Part shown: positions 25,910 through 36,021 of the stretch, piece by piece
Layout: every line of letters begins with the position of its first letter
How positions within the stretch are numbered: the stretch's first letter is position 1
Assembly (NCBI GenBank): GCA_018823745.1
Contig: JAHJHR010000004.1
Location: forward strand, 124,001-188,000
Origin: Alphaproteobacteria bacterium
GTDB taxonomy: Bacteria; Pseudomonadota; Alphaproteobacteria; Oceanibaculales; Oceanibaculaceae
Length of the DNA: 64,000 nucleotides
Direction: 5' to 3'
Position numbers and translations under genes: made by a program
Notes under the pieces: model-generated
Told to the model about the DNA's origin: nothing
Seen by the model: the letters and a program-made list of their open reading frames with translations, nothing else
Databases searched by the model: none

Positions 25910-26245
25910 ATGGGCGTCATCCGTGTCCAGGAGGCGGCCTCGCACCGCCTCGACGAGATTTACCGGCACACAAGAAACCGCTGGGGGGCGGATCAGGCAG
26001 ATCGCTACATCACCGGCCTTTTCGCGGCCTTCGAGAAAATCGAGACGCATGAAGTGATGTCGAAGCCGGTCCCGGCCGAATTCGGCGTTGCCGGCTATTT
26101 CTTCCGCTACGAGCGGCATGTCGTCTACTGGCGCCGGCTGTCGAATGGCGATATCGGCATCGTGACAATCCTGCATGCGCGGATGCACCAGATCGACCGG
26201 TTTCGGGAGGATTTTGCTCTGGTGGGGCCAGCCGAGCAGGAATAG
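25910..26245 (+). CDS. ParE/RelE family toxin
   Basis: This 111-aa protein starts at ATG 25910 (MGVIRVQEAASHRLDEIYRHTRNRWGADQA). It has the ParE fold pattern, with the C-terminal motif RYERHVVYWRRL and VTILHARMHQIDR. ParE toxins block DNA gyrase; RelE-like relatives cut mRNA. The ParD partner just upstream supports ParE. Start choice follows the gene spacing (TGA-cggc-ATG). Confidence 0.9.
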   Translation: MGVIRVQEAASHRLDEIYRHTRNRWGADQADRYITGLFAAFEKIETHEVMSKPVPAEFGVAGYFFRYERHVVYWRRLSNGDIGIVTILHARMHQIDRFREDFALVGPAEQE

Positions 26246-26251
26246 ACCTGC

Positions 26252-26599
26252 CTATGGGGAATGCGGCTTATTGCCGATAATCTTCCCACTATCATGGCTC
26301 AGTTCCGATCTTCCCCCGCATTTGACGAAGCCCATCCAGAGGCGGATGTTCCTGTCGTCGCGATACTGCAGGACGGATGTATCCCAAATAAGAATACGGT
26401 CGTTCCAGCGCGCGGCGACCAGTTCCAGCTGGTCGTTTCGCATCGCCTCTAATCTGGGATGGGTCGTGATGAGGCGCGAAACATGTGTAAGGGTGATGTC
26501 TCCCGCCACATTGGCGGTGATACAGCTGTCGGGGACTGGATCAAAGCCTGACAAGGTCAGCAGCGGCAAGGCGATTACGAAAAGACAACGCCTTATCAT
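26252..26599 (-). CDS. Small secreted protein of unknown function
   Basis: This is an open frame of 115 aa beginning MIRRCLFVIALPLLTLSGFD, a likely signal peptide or lipid-free export signal, followed by a short domain with ITLTHVSRLITTHPRLEAM and NDRILIWDTSVLQYRDD. I do not recognise a family. Base composition is somewhat lower in GC than the neighbours. It follows the ribbon-helix-helix gene by 13 bp and converges on parE, six bases away. Confidence 0.55.
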   Translation of the reverse strand: MIRRCLFVIALPLLTLSGFDPVPDSCITANVAGDITLTHVSRLITTHPRLEAMRNDQLELVAARWNDRILIWDTSVLQYRDDRNIRLWMGFVKCGGRSELSHDSGKIIGNKPHSP

Positions 26600-26612
26600 G
26601 GCGCCCCACGGT

Positions 26613-26836
26613 TCAGGCGCGCTGCTCCAGCACGTTCTCCAGAACGAAGACGCGGATGGCGCTGGACAGATTGGCGGCGCGCTCGCGGTCGATGCTTTCG
26701 ACAAGCGCGTTCACCGACAGGCGGCGCTTGCGCGCGATACCCTGAAGCTGTTCCCAGAAGGCATCTTCCAGGGAAACGCTGGTTCTATGCCCGGCTATGA
26801 CGACCGAGCGCTTGCGGATGGTGGTCGCACTCACGG

Positions 26837-26840
<4 letters not shown>
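26613..26840 (-). CDS. Ribbon-helix-helix domain protein
   Basis: This 75-aa protein starts at ATG 26840, overlapping the fumC TGA as [28 protein letters not shown] followed by AVLVE-like helix [18 protein letters not shown] fits the RHH_4 type of small DNA-binding proteins commonly found next to fumC in alphaproteobacteria. No toxin partner is seen, so a regulator role is more likely than antitoxin. Confidence 0.82.
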
Positions 26841-28240
<1,400 letters not shown>

Positions 28241-28365
28241 GCTCATCCCCATAATTTGCGTAACAGTTGCAGATTGATATAGGGAGCCGGGGGCCGCGCT
28301 TCACCCTCTGGTATGCAAAGCCGTTATGCGCGGATGGCATCTGCCGTGAGGAGCGTGGCGACCGG

Positions 28366-29766
28366 CTATCTCCGGAACACCGCCACCAGCTCGACATGGG
28401 CGGACCAGAGGAACTGGTCGACGGGAAGAACCCGTTCCAGCGTGTAGCCGCCCTCGATCAGGATCTTGGCATCGCGGGAGAAGGTCGAGGGGTTGCAGGA
28501 CACGGCAACGACCACCGGCACCTCGCTGGCGGCGATCTGGGTGGTCTGCTCGCGGGCACCGGCGCGGGGCGGGTCGAAGACCACGGCGTCGAAATCCGCC
28601 AGATCATCGGCCTGAAGCGGATCGCGGGCCAGGTCGCGCAGGCTGGTTTCCAGCGCCAGACCGGGACTGGCCCGGCGGGCGGCGGTGGTCAGTGCGTCGA
28701 GCGCCGGGGCGAAGCCCTCCGCCGCCAGCACGGACGCGCCCGCCGCGGCCATCGGCAGCGCGAAGGTGCCGCAGCCGGCATAGAGATCGGCAATCCGTTT
28801 CGCTCCCGTGACCGCCTGGGTCACGGCACCCACCAGAATGGCTTCCGCCGCGTCGGTGGCCTGCAGGAAGGCGCCGGGCGGCACCGGCACGGCAATGCCG
28901 CCGAAGGACTGGCTGGCCGGGCGGCGCTCGGCGGCCAGCTCCGGCGTGGCGTTGATGCCGCCGATGCGGATCGACAGCCGGCACAGATCGGCGGTCTCGG
29001 CCAGCGCCGCCAGCGCCTCGCGGCCGGCCAGATCGGGCTGGCGTTCCAGATCGATCAGCGCGTCGATGCCGCTGTCCAGTTTCAGCAGCGCAATCGTGGC
29101 CGATTCGCCCATCTCCAGCAGCAGTGCCAGTGTCTCGCGGAGGGCCGGAAATACCGCCATCAGCGCCGGGTGCAGGATCGGGCAATCCTGCACATCGACG
29201 ATGAAATGTCCGCGATGCTCATGAAAGCCCAGCGCCAGCCCGGCGCTGACCCGCCTTGCCACCAGCGTGGCCCGGCGGCGGCTGCGCGGCGGAATGGTGG
29301 CCAGTTCGGCAACGATGGCGGGATCGCCACCGGCGCGTTCTACCGCGACCAGCACCTGGGCGCGCTTGAAATCGGCATAGGCGGCGGGGGCGACATGCTG
29401 CAACAGGCAGCCGCCGCAGCGGCCGAAATGCTCGCAGGGCGCGTCCTGCCGGTCGGGGGAGGCGGTGACCAGCTCGACGATTTCGCCGCGAATGCCCTCG
29501 GCGGTGGCCTCCACCGGGCGCAGGCTCACGACATCGCCGGGCAGTGCCAGCGGCACGAAATAGCGTTCGCCCTGATGCGTTGCCACGCCATCGCCGCGCC
29601 CGCCCAGATGCTCGATGGCAAGGGTGACGGGGGGCGTGTTGGCGGGGAATTTGGTGCGGCTCTGCGGCGCCCGGCTTTGGCTCGGGCGTGCCATAGGACG
29701 TCCATGGGGGCGTCCCTTGTTCTGGCGGGCTCTGGGGGGCGGACCGGATCGGCTTTTCTGGCTCAT
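28366..29766 (-). CDS. RNA uracil-C5 methyltransferase (TrmA/RlmD family)
   Basis: This 466-aa SAM enzyme has an N-terminal TRAM domain (IEHLGGRGDGVATHQGERYFVPLALPGDVV), a 4Fe-4S site CEHFGRCGGC with a fourth Cys in DVQDCPILHP, and a Rossmann methyltransferase core with DLYAGCGTFALP, FDPPRAG and the catalytic Cys in VSCNPSTF. Family members methylate U in 23S rRNA (RlmC/RlmD) or tRNA; which one cannot be decided. The ATG at 29766 is preferred over an upstream TTG at 29802. Confidence 0.9.
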   Translation of the reverse strand: MSQKSRSGPPPRARQNKGRPHGRPMARPSQSRAPQSRTKFPANTPPVTLAIEHLGGRGDGVATHQGERYFVPLALPGDVVSLRPVEATAEGIRGEIVELVTASPDRQDAPCEHFGRCGGCLLQHVAPAAYADFKRAQVLVAVERAGGDPAIVAELATIPPRSRRRATLVARRVSAGLALGFHEHRGHFIVDVQDCPILHPALMAVFPALRETLALLLEMGESATIALLKLDSGIDALIDLERQPDLAGREALAALAETADLCRLSIRIGGINATPELAAERRPASQSFGGIAVPVPPGAFLQATDAAEAILVGAVTQAVTGAKRIADLYAGCGTFALPMAAAGASVLAAEGFAPALDALTTAARRASPGLALETSLRDLARDPLQADDLADFDAVVFDPPRAGAREQTTQIAASEVPVVVAVSCNPSTFSRDAKILIEGGYTLERVLPVDQFLWSAHVELVAVFRR

Positions 29767-29804
29767 CAGCGGGAGATACGGCCAAACCCGGCCGGGCCGC
29801 AAGC

Positions 29805-30284
29805 CTATTCGCCGATGCGTACCGGCGGATGGCTCGGCCGGGTGACGACATAGGCCGCCACCAGCAGCATGATGCTGCCCATCACCACCGGCAGCACCCA
29901 GCTGGTCGCCACGAAGATGCTCACCATGGTCAGGCTGCCGGCCATGCCGATCACGGCGAACAGCTTGCCGCGCTGTGGGATCACGCGATAGCGGTCCCAG
30001 TCGCGCAGCGGCGGGCCGAAGGTCGGATGGCTGTAGAGCCAGTGATGCAGCTTCTTAGAGCTGCGCGAGAAGCACCAGATGGCGACGATCAGGAAGGGCA
30101 CGGTCGGCATGATCGGCAGGAACACGCCGACCAGCCCGAGCAGCACGAAGAACCAGCCCATCCCCAGCACGATCCAGCGCAGCCAGCGATTGCGGATGAA
30201 CCGCTTGTCGTCCGGCGGGATCACGGCAGGCAGGGACGCTGTGGAAGGCGCGTCTGCAGGGGTTCGGGCGGAATGATCGGTCAT
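29805..30284 (-). CDS. YbaN family (DUF454) inner-membrane protein
   Basis: This 159-aa protein has the conserved family segment GWFFVLLGLVGVFLPIMPTVP followed by FLIVAIWCFSRSSKKLHHWL and a second hydrophobic pair at the C-terminus. Function is unknown. A GTG at 30290 two codons upstream is an alternative start. It is likely co-transcribed with the methyltransferase gene downstream. Confidence 0.88.
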   Translation of the reverse strand: MTDHSARTPADAPSTASLPAVIPPDDKRFIRNRWLRWIVLGMGWFFVLLGLVGVFLPIMPTVPFLIVAIWCFSRSSKKLHHWLYSHPTFGPPLRDWDRYRVIPQRGKLFAVIGMAGSLTMVSIFVATSWVLPVVMGSIMLLVAAYVVTRPSHPPVRIGE

Positions 30285-30353
30285 GGCCACACTATATCGG
30301 CCATCGATTGAGGCCGGGCAATGGCGATGTGGCGATAAATCGCGCTCCCGTCT

Positions 30354-32114
30354 TCAGGCCCGTCCCGCCCGCAGCGTCGCCGTCCGGGCGACGTCCACGC
30401 CATCGGCGGTCAGCGCCACGGCGAAGCGGCGTTCGGCCTCGGCAGTCGTGTAATAGCCGCGCTGCACGTCATGGGCGACATCCTCCGGGTCGCGCTGCAT
30501 CGGGCTGCCATAGCCGCCGCCGCCCGGCGTGGTGACCTCGACGCTGTCGCCCTCGGAGATGCGGATATCCTGGTCCTTGCTGAGATGCGGCGGGTCATAG
30601 ACCCGGCCGTCGCGGTAGCGGATGCGCACGCTGTTGCGCCCGCCTTCCTCGCCGCCCTGCGCACCGTTCGGGCCGGTGCGGCCATGGTCCATGACGAAGC
30701 TGGCGCGCGCCTGGCCGCGCGCGATGCGGACCTTGTAATTGATGCCGAAGCCACCGCGATGCGTGCCGGCCCCGCCGGACCCCTCGGCCAGCGAATATTC
30801 CTCGAACAGGATGGGATAGCGCTGCTCCACCACCTCCAGCGGCGTTGTCTTGGAGATGCCGATGGTCGAGCAGCCATTCGACAGCCCGTCGATTTCCAGG
30901 CTGCCGCCATAGCCGCCGCCGGAAATCAGATAGAGCACGTAATTCTTGCCGGTATCGGGGTCATGGCCACCCAGCGCGAAATTGCCGCTGGTGCCGGCCG
31001 GCGCGCCGAACAGCTGGTCGGGGATCGCCTGGGCGATGGCGTCGAACACGGCTTCCGCGATGCGCTGCGAGACTTCCGCCGCGCAGCCGGAGACCGGGCG
31101 CGGATATTTCGCATAGAGGAAGGTGCCGTCCGGGTCGGTGATGTTAAGCGGCGCGAAGGTGCCGGCATTGATCGGCACATCGGGGAAGATGTGCTTCATC
31201 GCCAGATAGATCGAGGATTTGGTGGTCGCCAGCACGCTGTTCATCGGCCCCTGGCAGGGCGGGGAGGAGCCGTCCATGTCGAAATACAGATCGGTGCCCT
31301 GTTTGCGCACCGACATGGCGATCTTCAGCGGCTCGTCCACCACGCCATCGGAATCGACATAGGCGGTGCCGTGATAAATGCCGTCCGGGATGGTGGCGAT
31401 CTTGGCGCGCATCTGCTGCTCGGCGCGGGATTTCAGCTCGATGATGGCAGCATCCACCACTTCGGCGCCATAGCGGTCGAGCAGCGCGGTCAGCCGCTTG
31501 TCGCCGACCATCAGGGCGGCGGCCTGCGCCTTCACATCGCCGATGCGCTGGTCGGCGATGCGGATGTTGGAGAAGATGATCGAGAGGATTTCCTCGTCGA
31601 TCACGCCCTGCTTGAACAGCTTCACCGGCGGCAGGCGCAGCCCTTCCTGCTCCACCTCGGTCGCCTTGGCGGAGAAGCCGCCCGGCACCATGCCGCCGAA
31701 ATCCGGCCAGTGCCCGGTATTGGCCAGCCAGGCCCAGAGCTGGCCCTTGTAGAAGAACGGCCGCACGAATTTCACATCCATCAGATGCGTGCCGCCCATA
31801 TAGGGGTCGTTCACGATATAGACGTCGCCCGGCTGCGGGTTGCGCGCGCGGGCGATGACCGCCTGAGTCGAGAACTGCATGGTGCCGACGAAGACCGGCA
31901 GGCCGGTCTCGCCTTGGGCGATCAGCTCCCCGGTTTCGCGGTGATAGATGCCATCGGACCGGTCCAGCGTCTCCGAGATGACCGGCGAGAAGGCGGCGCG
32001 CTGGAACGCCAGATCCATCTCGTTGCAGACCTGCTGCAATCCTGCCTGCAGGACGGTCAGCGTGACCGGGTCCAGGGCCGGGGTCTCCACCCGTTCCGCC
32101 ATCTCGATGCTCAT
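30354..32114 (-). CDS. Hydantoinase B/5-oxoprolinase B-type subunit
   Basis: This 586-aa protein starts at ATG 32114, with ggggag seven bases upstream; an ATG at 32120 is too close to that site. It has the HyuB features DLAFQRAAFSPVISETLDRSDG, NDPYMGGTHLMDV and the C-terminal GGGGYG. With HyuA it forms an ATP-dependent amidohydrolase acting on hydantoins, 5-oxoproline or related lactams (also acetone carboxylase relatives). It is separated from the hyuA-type gene by a small secreted-protein gene and a hairpin. Confidence 0.92.
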   Translation of the reverse strand: MSIEMAERVETPALDPVTLTVLQAGLQQVCNEMDLAFQRAAFSPVISETLDRSDGIYHRETGELIAQGETGLPVFVGTMQFSTQAVIARARNPQPGDVYIVNDPYMGGTHLMDVKFVRPFFYKGQLWAWLANTGHWPDFGGMVPGGFSAKATEVEQEGLRLPPVKLFKQGVIDEEILSIIFSNIRIADQRIGDVKAQAAALMVGDKRLTALLDRYGAEVVDAAIIELKSRAEQQMRAKIATIPDGIYHGTAYVDSDGVVDEPLKIAMSVRKQGTDLYFDMDGSSPPCQGPMNSVLATTKSSIYLAMKHIFPDVPINAGTFAPLNITDPDGTFLYAKYPRPVSGCAAEVSQRIAEAVFDAIAQAIPDQLFGAPAGTSGNFALGGHDPDTGKNYVLYLISGGGYGGSLEIDGLSNGCSTIGISKTTPLEVVEQRYPILFEEYSLAEGSGGAGTHRGGFGINYKVRIARGQARASFVMDHGRTGPNGAQGGEEGGRNSVRIRYRDGRVYDPPHLSKDQDIRISEGDSVEVTTPGGGGYGSPMQRDPEDVAHDVQRGYYTTAEAERRFAVALTADGVDVARTATLRAGRA

Positions 32115-32142
32115 GCCCATGCTCCCCTTTCAAATCCTGCTC

Positions 32143-32166
32143 CCTCCCCTTGCAAGGGGGAGGGGC
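32143..32166. repeat. Palindrome CCCTCCCCTTGCAAGGGGGAGG
   Basis: A GC-rich hairpin whose centre (CCCCTTGCAAGGGG) is perfectly symmetric lies in the 57-bp gap before the hyuB-type gene. Without a T run it is not a clear terminator. It may be a REP-like unit or a processing/stability element that separates expression of the two subunit genes. Confidence 0.55.
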
Positions 32167-32171
32167 AAGCG

Positions 32172-32501
32172 TCACAAACTCCCGGCCAGTTCCCGGTCGA
32201 AGCGCTCCAGCGATTCGGTGGCCAGAGGTGAGCTGCAGCCGGCAGCCCGAATTTCATCGCCGGCCTCGGTGATCAGCTTCAGCCGGTCGCCGGGGCCGAT
32301 ATCGCCGGTCATCTTGCCGGCAATGGCGCCGGCCAGCCTGTCCGATGTGGCCTGATCGGCCGGCAGGTTGCGGCACTGCTTCGCCGCCTCGATGGCGAGG
32401 TGATAGGATTTATACTGCGCGCTGGCCGATTGCGCGGAAACCGGGCCCACCGCGATCAGGCACAGGCCGAGGGCGGCGGTCGTCAGAAGCGTGGTTTTCA
32501 T
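32172..32501 (-). CDS. Small exported protein between the hydantoinase subunits
   Basis: This 109-aa protein has a clear signal peptide (MKTTLLTTAALGLCLIAVGP, cleavage near VSAQ) and a helical mature part with two cysteines (KQCRNL and AAGCSSP) that could form a disulfide. I recognise no family. Its ATG overlaps the stop of the hyuA-type gene (ATGA at 32501-32498), so it is translated with it, although HyuAB-type enzymes are cytoplasmic. Confidence 0.75.
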   Translation of the reverse strand: MKTTLLTTAALGLCLIAVGPVSAQSASAQYKSYHLAIEAAKQCRNLPADQATSDRLAGAIAGKMTGDIGPGDRLKLITEAGDEIRAAGCSSPLATESLERFDRELAGSL

Positions 32502-34567
32502 GATGTCCTCACAGTGATGATCAGGTTCCCCAGATCATCAACGTCCACGCGGCAATCTGGTTCGATCACGATTGTGGTATCGAGCTGTTCGACGATCGCC
32601 GGCCCGGCGAATTGTCCGCCCAGCGGCAGCGCCTCGCGGCGATAGATCGGCGTGTCCTGCCAGCCGCCCTGCTCGAACCAGACCGGGCGGCGCGCGATGA
32701 TCGCGGCTTCCGGCGTGGCCGCCTGCTGCGAGGCGTCGATCAGCGCGGTCAGCGCGATGGCCGGGCGGCGGCCGATCACGGCGGTATGCAGGTTCACCAG
32801 CACCGGGCGGATTTCCGGCAGCTCGACCTCGAAGCGTTCCCAATAGGCCTTGGCGAAGGCGGCTTCCAGATGCTCGCGCGTCACCTCGGGGCCGGGGATC
32901 GGCAGGGTCAGGATATGGGTCTGGCCCTGGAACTGCATATCGACATCATGCAGCACGGTGATCTCCTCCACCGCCGTGCCTTCGCGGGCGATGGTATCGC
33001 GCCCGGCCGCAACCTGGGCCCGCAGCAGGGCGGCGACCTGGTCCATATCGACACCAGCCAGCGGCGTGTTCACCGTGTTCACGTAATCATGGCGCAGATC
33101 GGCGACCACGCAGCCCAGCGCATTGGTGATGCCGGGCCGGGCCGGGATCAGCACGGTCGGGATCGCCAGCTCACGGGCCAGCGCCACGGCATGCAGCGGC
33201 CCGGCGCCGCCAAAGGCGAACAGCGCGAAATCGCGCGGATCATGCCCGCGCGACAGCGAGACCATGCGGATGGCATTGGCCATCTTCATATTGCCGATGG
33301 CCAGGATGGCGGCTGCTGCCCGGTCGGTATCGAGACCCAGCGGATCGCCCACCACCGACTGGATGGCGCCTTTCACATCATCGACCGATACCGGCGAATC
33401 GACCGCCAGCAGCCCGGTTGGGTTCAGCCGTCCCAGCGCCAGATTGGCATCGGTGATGGTTGGCCGCGTGCCGCCGCGGCCATAGCAGATCGGCCCCGGA
33501 TTGGCGCCGGCGCTCTCGGGACCGACCTGCAGCATGCCGGCCTCGTCGATCCGGGCCAGCGAGCCGCCACCGGCGCCGATGGTATGGACATCGACCATCG
33601 GCACATGGATCGGGATGGCGTATTCCAGCTCCAGCTCGGCGCTGACGGCCGGCACGCCGTTCAGGATCAGCCCGACATCGGAGCTGGTGCCGCCCATGTC
33701 GTAGGTGATGACATGGGCGATGCCCGCCGCCCGCGCCGTATAGGCCGCCGCCATGACGCCCGAGGCCGGGCCGGACATCACCGTGTTCACCGCCGCCTCC
33801 GCCACGATGCGGGCCGAGACCGTGCCGCCATTGCCCTGCATGACCAGCAGGTCGCGGGCATAGCCCTGGGCCGACAGCTCGTCGGTCAGCCGGCGGATAT
33901 AGCGGTCCAGCACCGGCTGGATGGCGGCATTCACCGAGGCCGTGGTGCCGCGCTCATATTCGCGGAACTCGGACAGGATATCGCTGCCGATGGTGATGTA
34001 GGGATTTGGCCAGATCTCGCGCAGAATCTCCGCCGCGCGCTGCTCATGCGCCGGGTTGGCATAGGCGTGCAGGAAATGCACCACCACCGCCTCGACGCCC
34101 TGGTCGAGCAGCGTCTTTGCGGCGGCGCGCACGCCCTCCTCGTCCAGCTTCGTCAGCACATGGCCCTGCGCATCCATGCGCTCCGCCACTTCGAGGCGGT
34201 TCTCGCGGGCGATCAGCGGCTCGAAACTGCCGATGAGGCCATAGGGCTTCGGCCGGGTGCGCCGCCCCAGCTCCAGCACGTCACGAAAGCCTTTCGTGGT
34301 GATCAGCCCGCATTTGGCGATCTTGCGTTCCAGCAGCGCGTTGGTTGTCGTCGTCGTGCCATGCACGATGGAGGATATCTGCGCCAGATCGGCCCCGGCC
34401 TTCTCCAGCGCGCTCATCACGCCATAGGCCTGATTCTGCACCGTGGTCGGCACCTTGGCCATGCGCAGCCCGCCGGCAGGATCGATCAGGATCAGATCGG
34501 TGAAGGTGCCGCCGACATCGATGCCGACGATCTTGCCGTCCTCAACAGGTGCAGATGATTCGGCCAT
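32498..34567 (-). CDS. Hydantoinase A/5-oxoprolinase A-type subunit
   Basis: This 689-aa protein begins MAESSAPVEDGKIVGIDVGG with the ASKHA-type phosphate motif DVGGTFTDLILID. Other family marks are HGTTTTTNALLERK, DMGGTSSDVGLI and FGGAGPLHA. HyuA/OplahA-type subunits use ATP to activate the cyclic amide, while the B subunit opens it. The ATG at 34567 is preceded by ggagaagga. It is the first gene of the operon and lies downstream of a palindromic candidate operator. Confidence 0.93.
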   Translation of the reverse strand: MAESSAPVEDGKIVGIDVGGTFTDLILIDPAGGLRMAKVPTTVQNQAYGVMSALEKAGADLAQISSIVHGTTTTTNALLERKIAKCGLITTKGFRDVLELGRRTRPKPYGLIGSFEPLIARENRLEVAERMDAQGHVLTKLDEEGVRAAAKTLLDQGVEAVVVHFLHAYANPAHEQRAAEILREIWPNPYITIGSDILSEFREYERGTTASVNAAIQPVLDRYIRRLTDELSAQGYARDLLVMQGNGGTVSARIVAEAAVNTVMSGPASGVMAAAYTARAAGIAHVITYDMGGTSSDVGLILNGVPAVSAELELEYAIPIHVPMVDVHTIGAGGGSLARIDEAGMLQVGPESAGANPGPICYGRGGTRPTITDANLALGRLNPTGLLAVDSPVSVDDVKGAIQSVVGDPLGLDTDRAAAAILAIGNMKMANAIRMVSLSRGHDPRDFALFAFGGAGPLHAVALARELAIPTVLIPARPGITNALGCVVADLRHDYVNTVNTPLAGVDMDQVAALLRAQVAAGRDTIAREGTAVEEITVLHDVDMQFQGQTHILTLPIPGPEVTREHLEAAFAKAYWERFEVELPEIRPVLVNLHTAVIGRRPAIALTALIDASQQAATPEAAIIARRPVWFEQGGWQDTPIYRREALPLGGQFAGPAIVEQLDTTIVIEPDCRVDVDDLGNLIITVRTS

Positions 34568-34610
34568 CCCGTCCTTCTCCAAAGCGCCCGACGTTCAGAC
34601 TGAAGTTTGT

Positions 34611-34620
34611 TCGTATACTA
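34611..34620. promoter_or_regulatory. Candidate GntR-type operator TCGTATACTA
   Basis: The 10-mer fits TNGTNNACNA, a pattern known for FadR/VanR-subgroup GntR regulators, and lies within a wider dyad GTTC-N10-GAAC, 44 bases before the hyuA-type ATG. No GntR gene is in the window, so assignment rests only on the pattern and position. Confidence 0.35.
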
Positions 34621-34688
34621 ATGAACTCGTCAAGCGGGATTGCGAGGCTGTGCCGGTCCCGATAGGACGATAGGAAATGACCGTTTCC

Positions 34689-35378
34689 CTACATCCGCCG
34701 GGCGAACCAGATGACGCGGCCGATGACGGTGATTTCCTCGGCGGCGCGTTCGTAGTCGCTGTAGCGCGGATTGGCGGAGCGGATGCTGACCCGTTCGGTA
34801 TTGGGCAGGCGTTCCAGCTGCTTGGCGACCAGTCCCATGCCGTCATGCAGCACGAAGATGCCGGGCGGGGAGGGGATGATGCGGCTGAGGTCGACCAGCA
34901 CCTTGTCGCCGCCCTGCAGCAGCGGTTCCATGGAATCGCCGTCGATGGTGATGATGCGCAGATCGCCGGGCCGGGCCTTCAGCTCGTGGCGCAGCCAGTC
35001 GAGCGGGAAGTGCCAGCGGCCGCCATCCTCCTCGGCCTCGATCAGCGCGCCGGCACCGGCGGCGGCGCGCACCTTCACCTCCGGTATGGCGACCACGCCG
35101 GGTGGTTCCACGACAAGGCGGTCCGCAGGTGCCGCCTGTCCCGACGCCTGTCCCTCCGGCGATCCCGGCTCGCGCAGCTGCGATTCCGCCACGCCGAGAT
35201 AGGTGGCCAGCGCGTGGCGCGCTTCCTCCGGCAGGCGGCGCGGCGTGCCGCGATGGATGAACTGGTGCAGATAGGCGTGATTACGGCCAATCGCCAGCGA
35301 CGCCTTCTTCAAATCGGTCGGCGGGTCGCGGAGCGCGATCAGCTGGATCAGCGTGCGGCGGATCGGGTCTAGCTTCAT
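34689..35378 (-). CDS. Phage-type S24 repressor (CI/LexA-like)
   Basis: This 229-aa protein has an N-terminal helix-turn-helix-like region (DLKKASLAIGRNHAYLHQFIH) and a C-terminal S24 peptidase domain with the catalytic Ser in GDSMEP and the Lys in VAKQLE. The fold is that of CI/LexA proteins that self-cleave with RecA after DNA damage. A canonical Ala-Gly cleavage site may be in the linker near AAAGAGALIE. It diverges from the first forward gene of the phage-derived block, so it is the likely repressor. Confidence 0.85.
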   Translation of the reverse strand: MKLDPIRRTLIQLIALRDPPTDLKKASLAIGRNHAYLHQFIHRGTPRRLPEEARHALATYLGVAESQLREPGSPEGQASGQAAPADRLVVEPPGVVAIPEVKVRAAAGAGALIEAEEDGGRWHFPLDWLRHELKARPGDLRIITIDGDSMEPLLQGGDKVLVDLSRIIPSPPGIFVLHDGMGLVAKQLERLPNTERVSIRSANPRYSDYERAAEEITVIGRVIWFARRM

Positions 35379-35513
35379 GGTGATCGGATTTTACCGCTCA
35401 TAAAAATATTATCAAGTAAGAAAAATCCTCTTGAGCCGGGAGGCCGACTCGCCCTAGCCTTGTCTCAACAGGCGAGGCGATCCGGCCCGCTACACCCATA
35501 AAGAGAACATACC
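35379..35513. promoter_or_regulatory. Divergent control region of the phage-derived block
   Basis: An AT-rich patch (35390-35426) lies next to the repressor start, bounded by an imperfect inverted repeat (GGATTTTAC at 35386-35394 against GTAAGAAAAATCC at 35416-35428). Operators and early promoters are expected here. A clean CI-type repeated operator is not visible by eye. Confidence 0.4.
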
Positions 35514-35987
35514 ATGAACATAAAGGCTTTCTCCTACCAGCCGGCGGGTGGTTCAGGCGGCCGGATGACCGGCGTGGTCGTGATCCGCCGCCGCAATCGC
35601 GGCAAGCCGCTGCTCGACCGGGTGATCCGCGACCGGCTGCTGGCCGAGGCGGCGGAGGGCGAGAGCGACGAAGCCCTGGCGGAGGATTACGGGCTGACCC
35701 CGCCACAGGTCCGCCGGCTGCGCCATAATCACCGCGACCGGCTGGTCGATCTGCGCCGGCAACTGGCCGAGGAGGCGGAGACTGCCGGCGAGGTGCCGCC
35801 GCCGCTGCGCCTGGCCTTCCGCACCCTGGGCAACCGCACGGCGGCACTGCGCGGCGGGGCCTTCCTGCTGGATGGCCGGCCGGCCGATCTGCGCCGCATC
35901 GTCGCCGCCGCGAATTCGATCCGCCAGGCCGAGGGGGTCGCCCCGATCCGCTATCCCGGCGTCCTGCCGCTGATCGAGCGGTTCTGA
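35514..35987 (+). CDS. Phage-block early protein with helix-turn-helix-like segment
   Basis: This 157-aa protein of unrecognised family has a basic N-terminus (VVVIRRRNRGKPLLDRVI) and the helix-turn-helix-like DEALAEDYGLTPPQVRRLRHNHRD. The C-terminal half (RNTAALRGGAFLLDGRPADLRRI) resembles conserved proteins in alphaproteobacterial prophages. It is the first gene opposite the repressor and probably regulates the block. An SD-like aaagagaa precedes the ATG; ATG 35565 is an alternative. Confidence 0.65.
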   Translation: MNIKAFSYQPAGGSGGRMTGVVVIRRRNRGKPLLDRVIRDRLLAEAAEGESDEALAEDYGLTPPQVRRLRHNHRDRLVDLRRQLAEEAETAGEVPPPLRLAFRTLGNRTAALRGGAFLLDGRPADLRRIVAAANSIRQAEGVAPIRYPGVLPLIERF

Positions 35988-35991
35988 CTTT

Positions 35992-36021
35992 ATGGAGGCC
36001 CGCATGATGGAGGCCCGCATG
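35992..36021 (+). repeat. Tandem 15-bp duplication of SD and start codon
   Basis: The unit ATGGAGGCCCGCATG occurs twice head to tail. Each unit carries GGAGG five bases before an ATG, so both 36004/36007 and 36019 can be initiation sites. The DUF6362 homology starts at the last ATG, and the duplication adds nine codons or a reserve ribosome-binding site. Confidence 0.8.
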
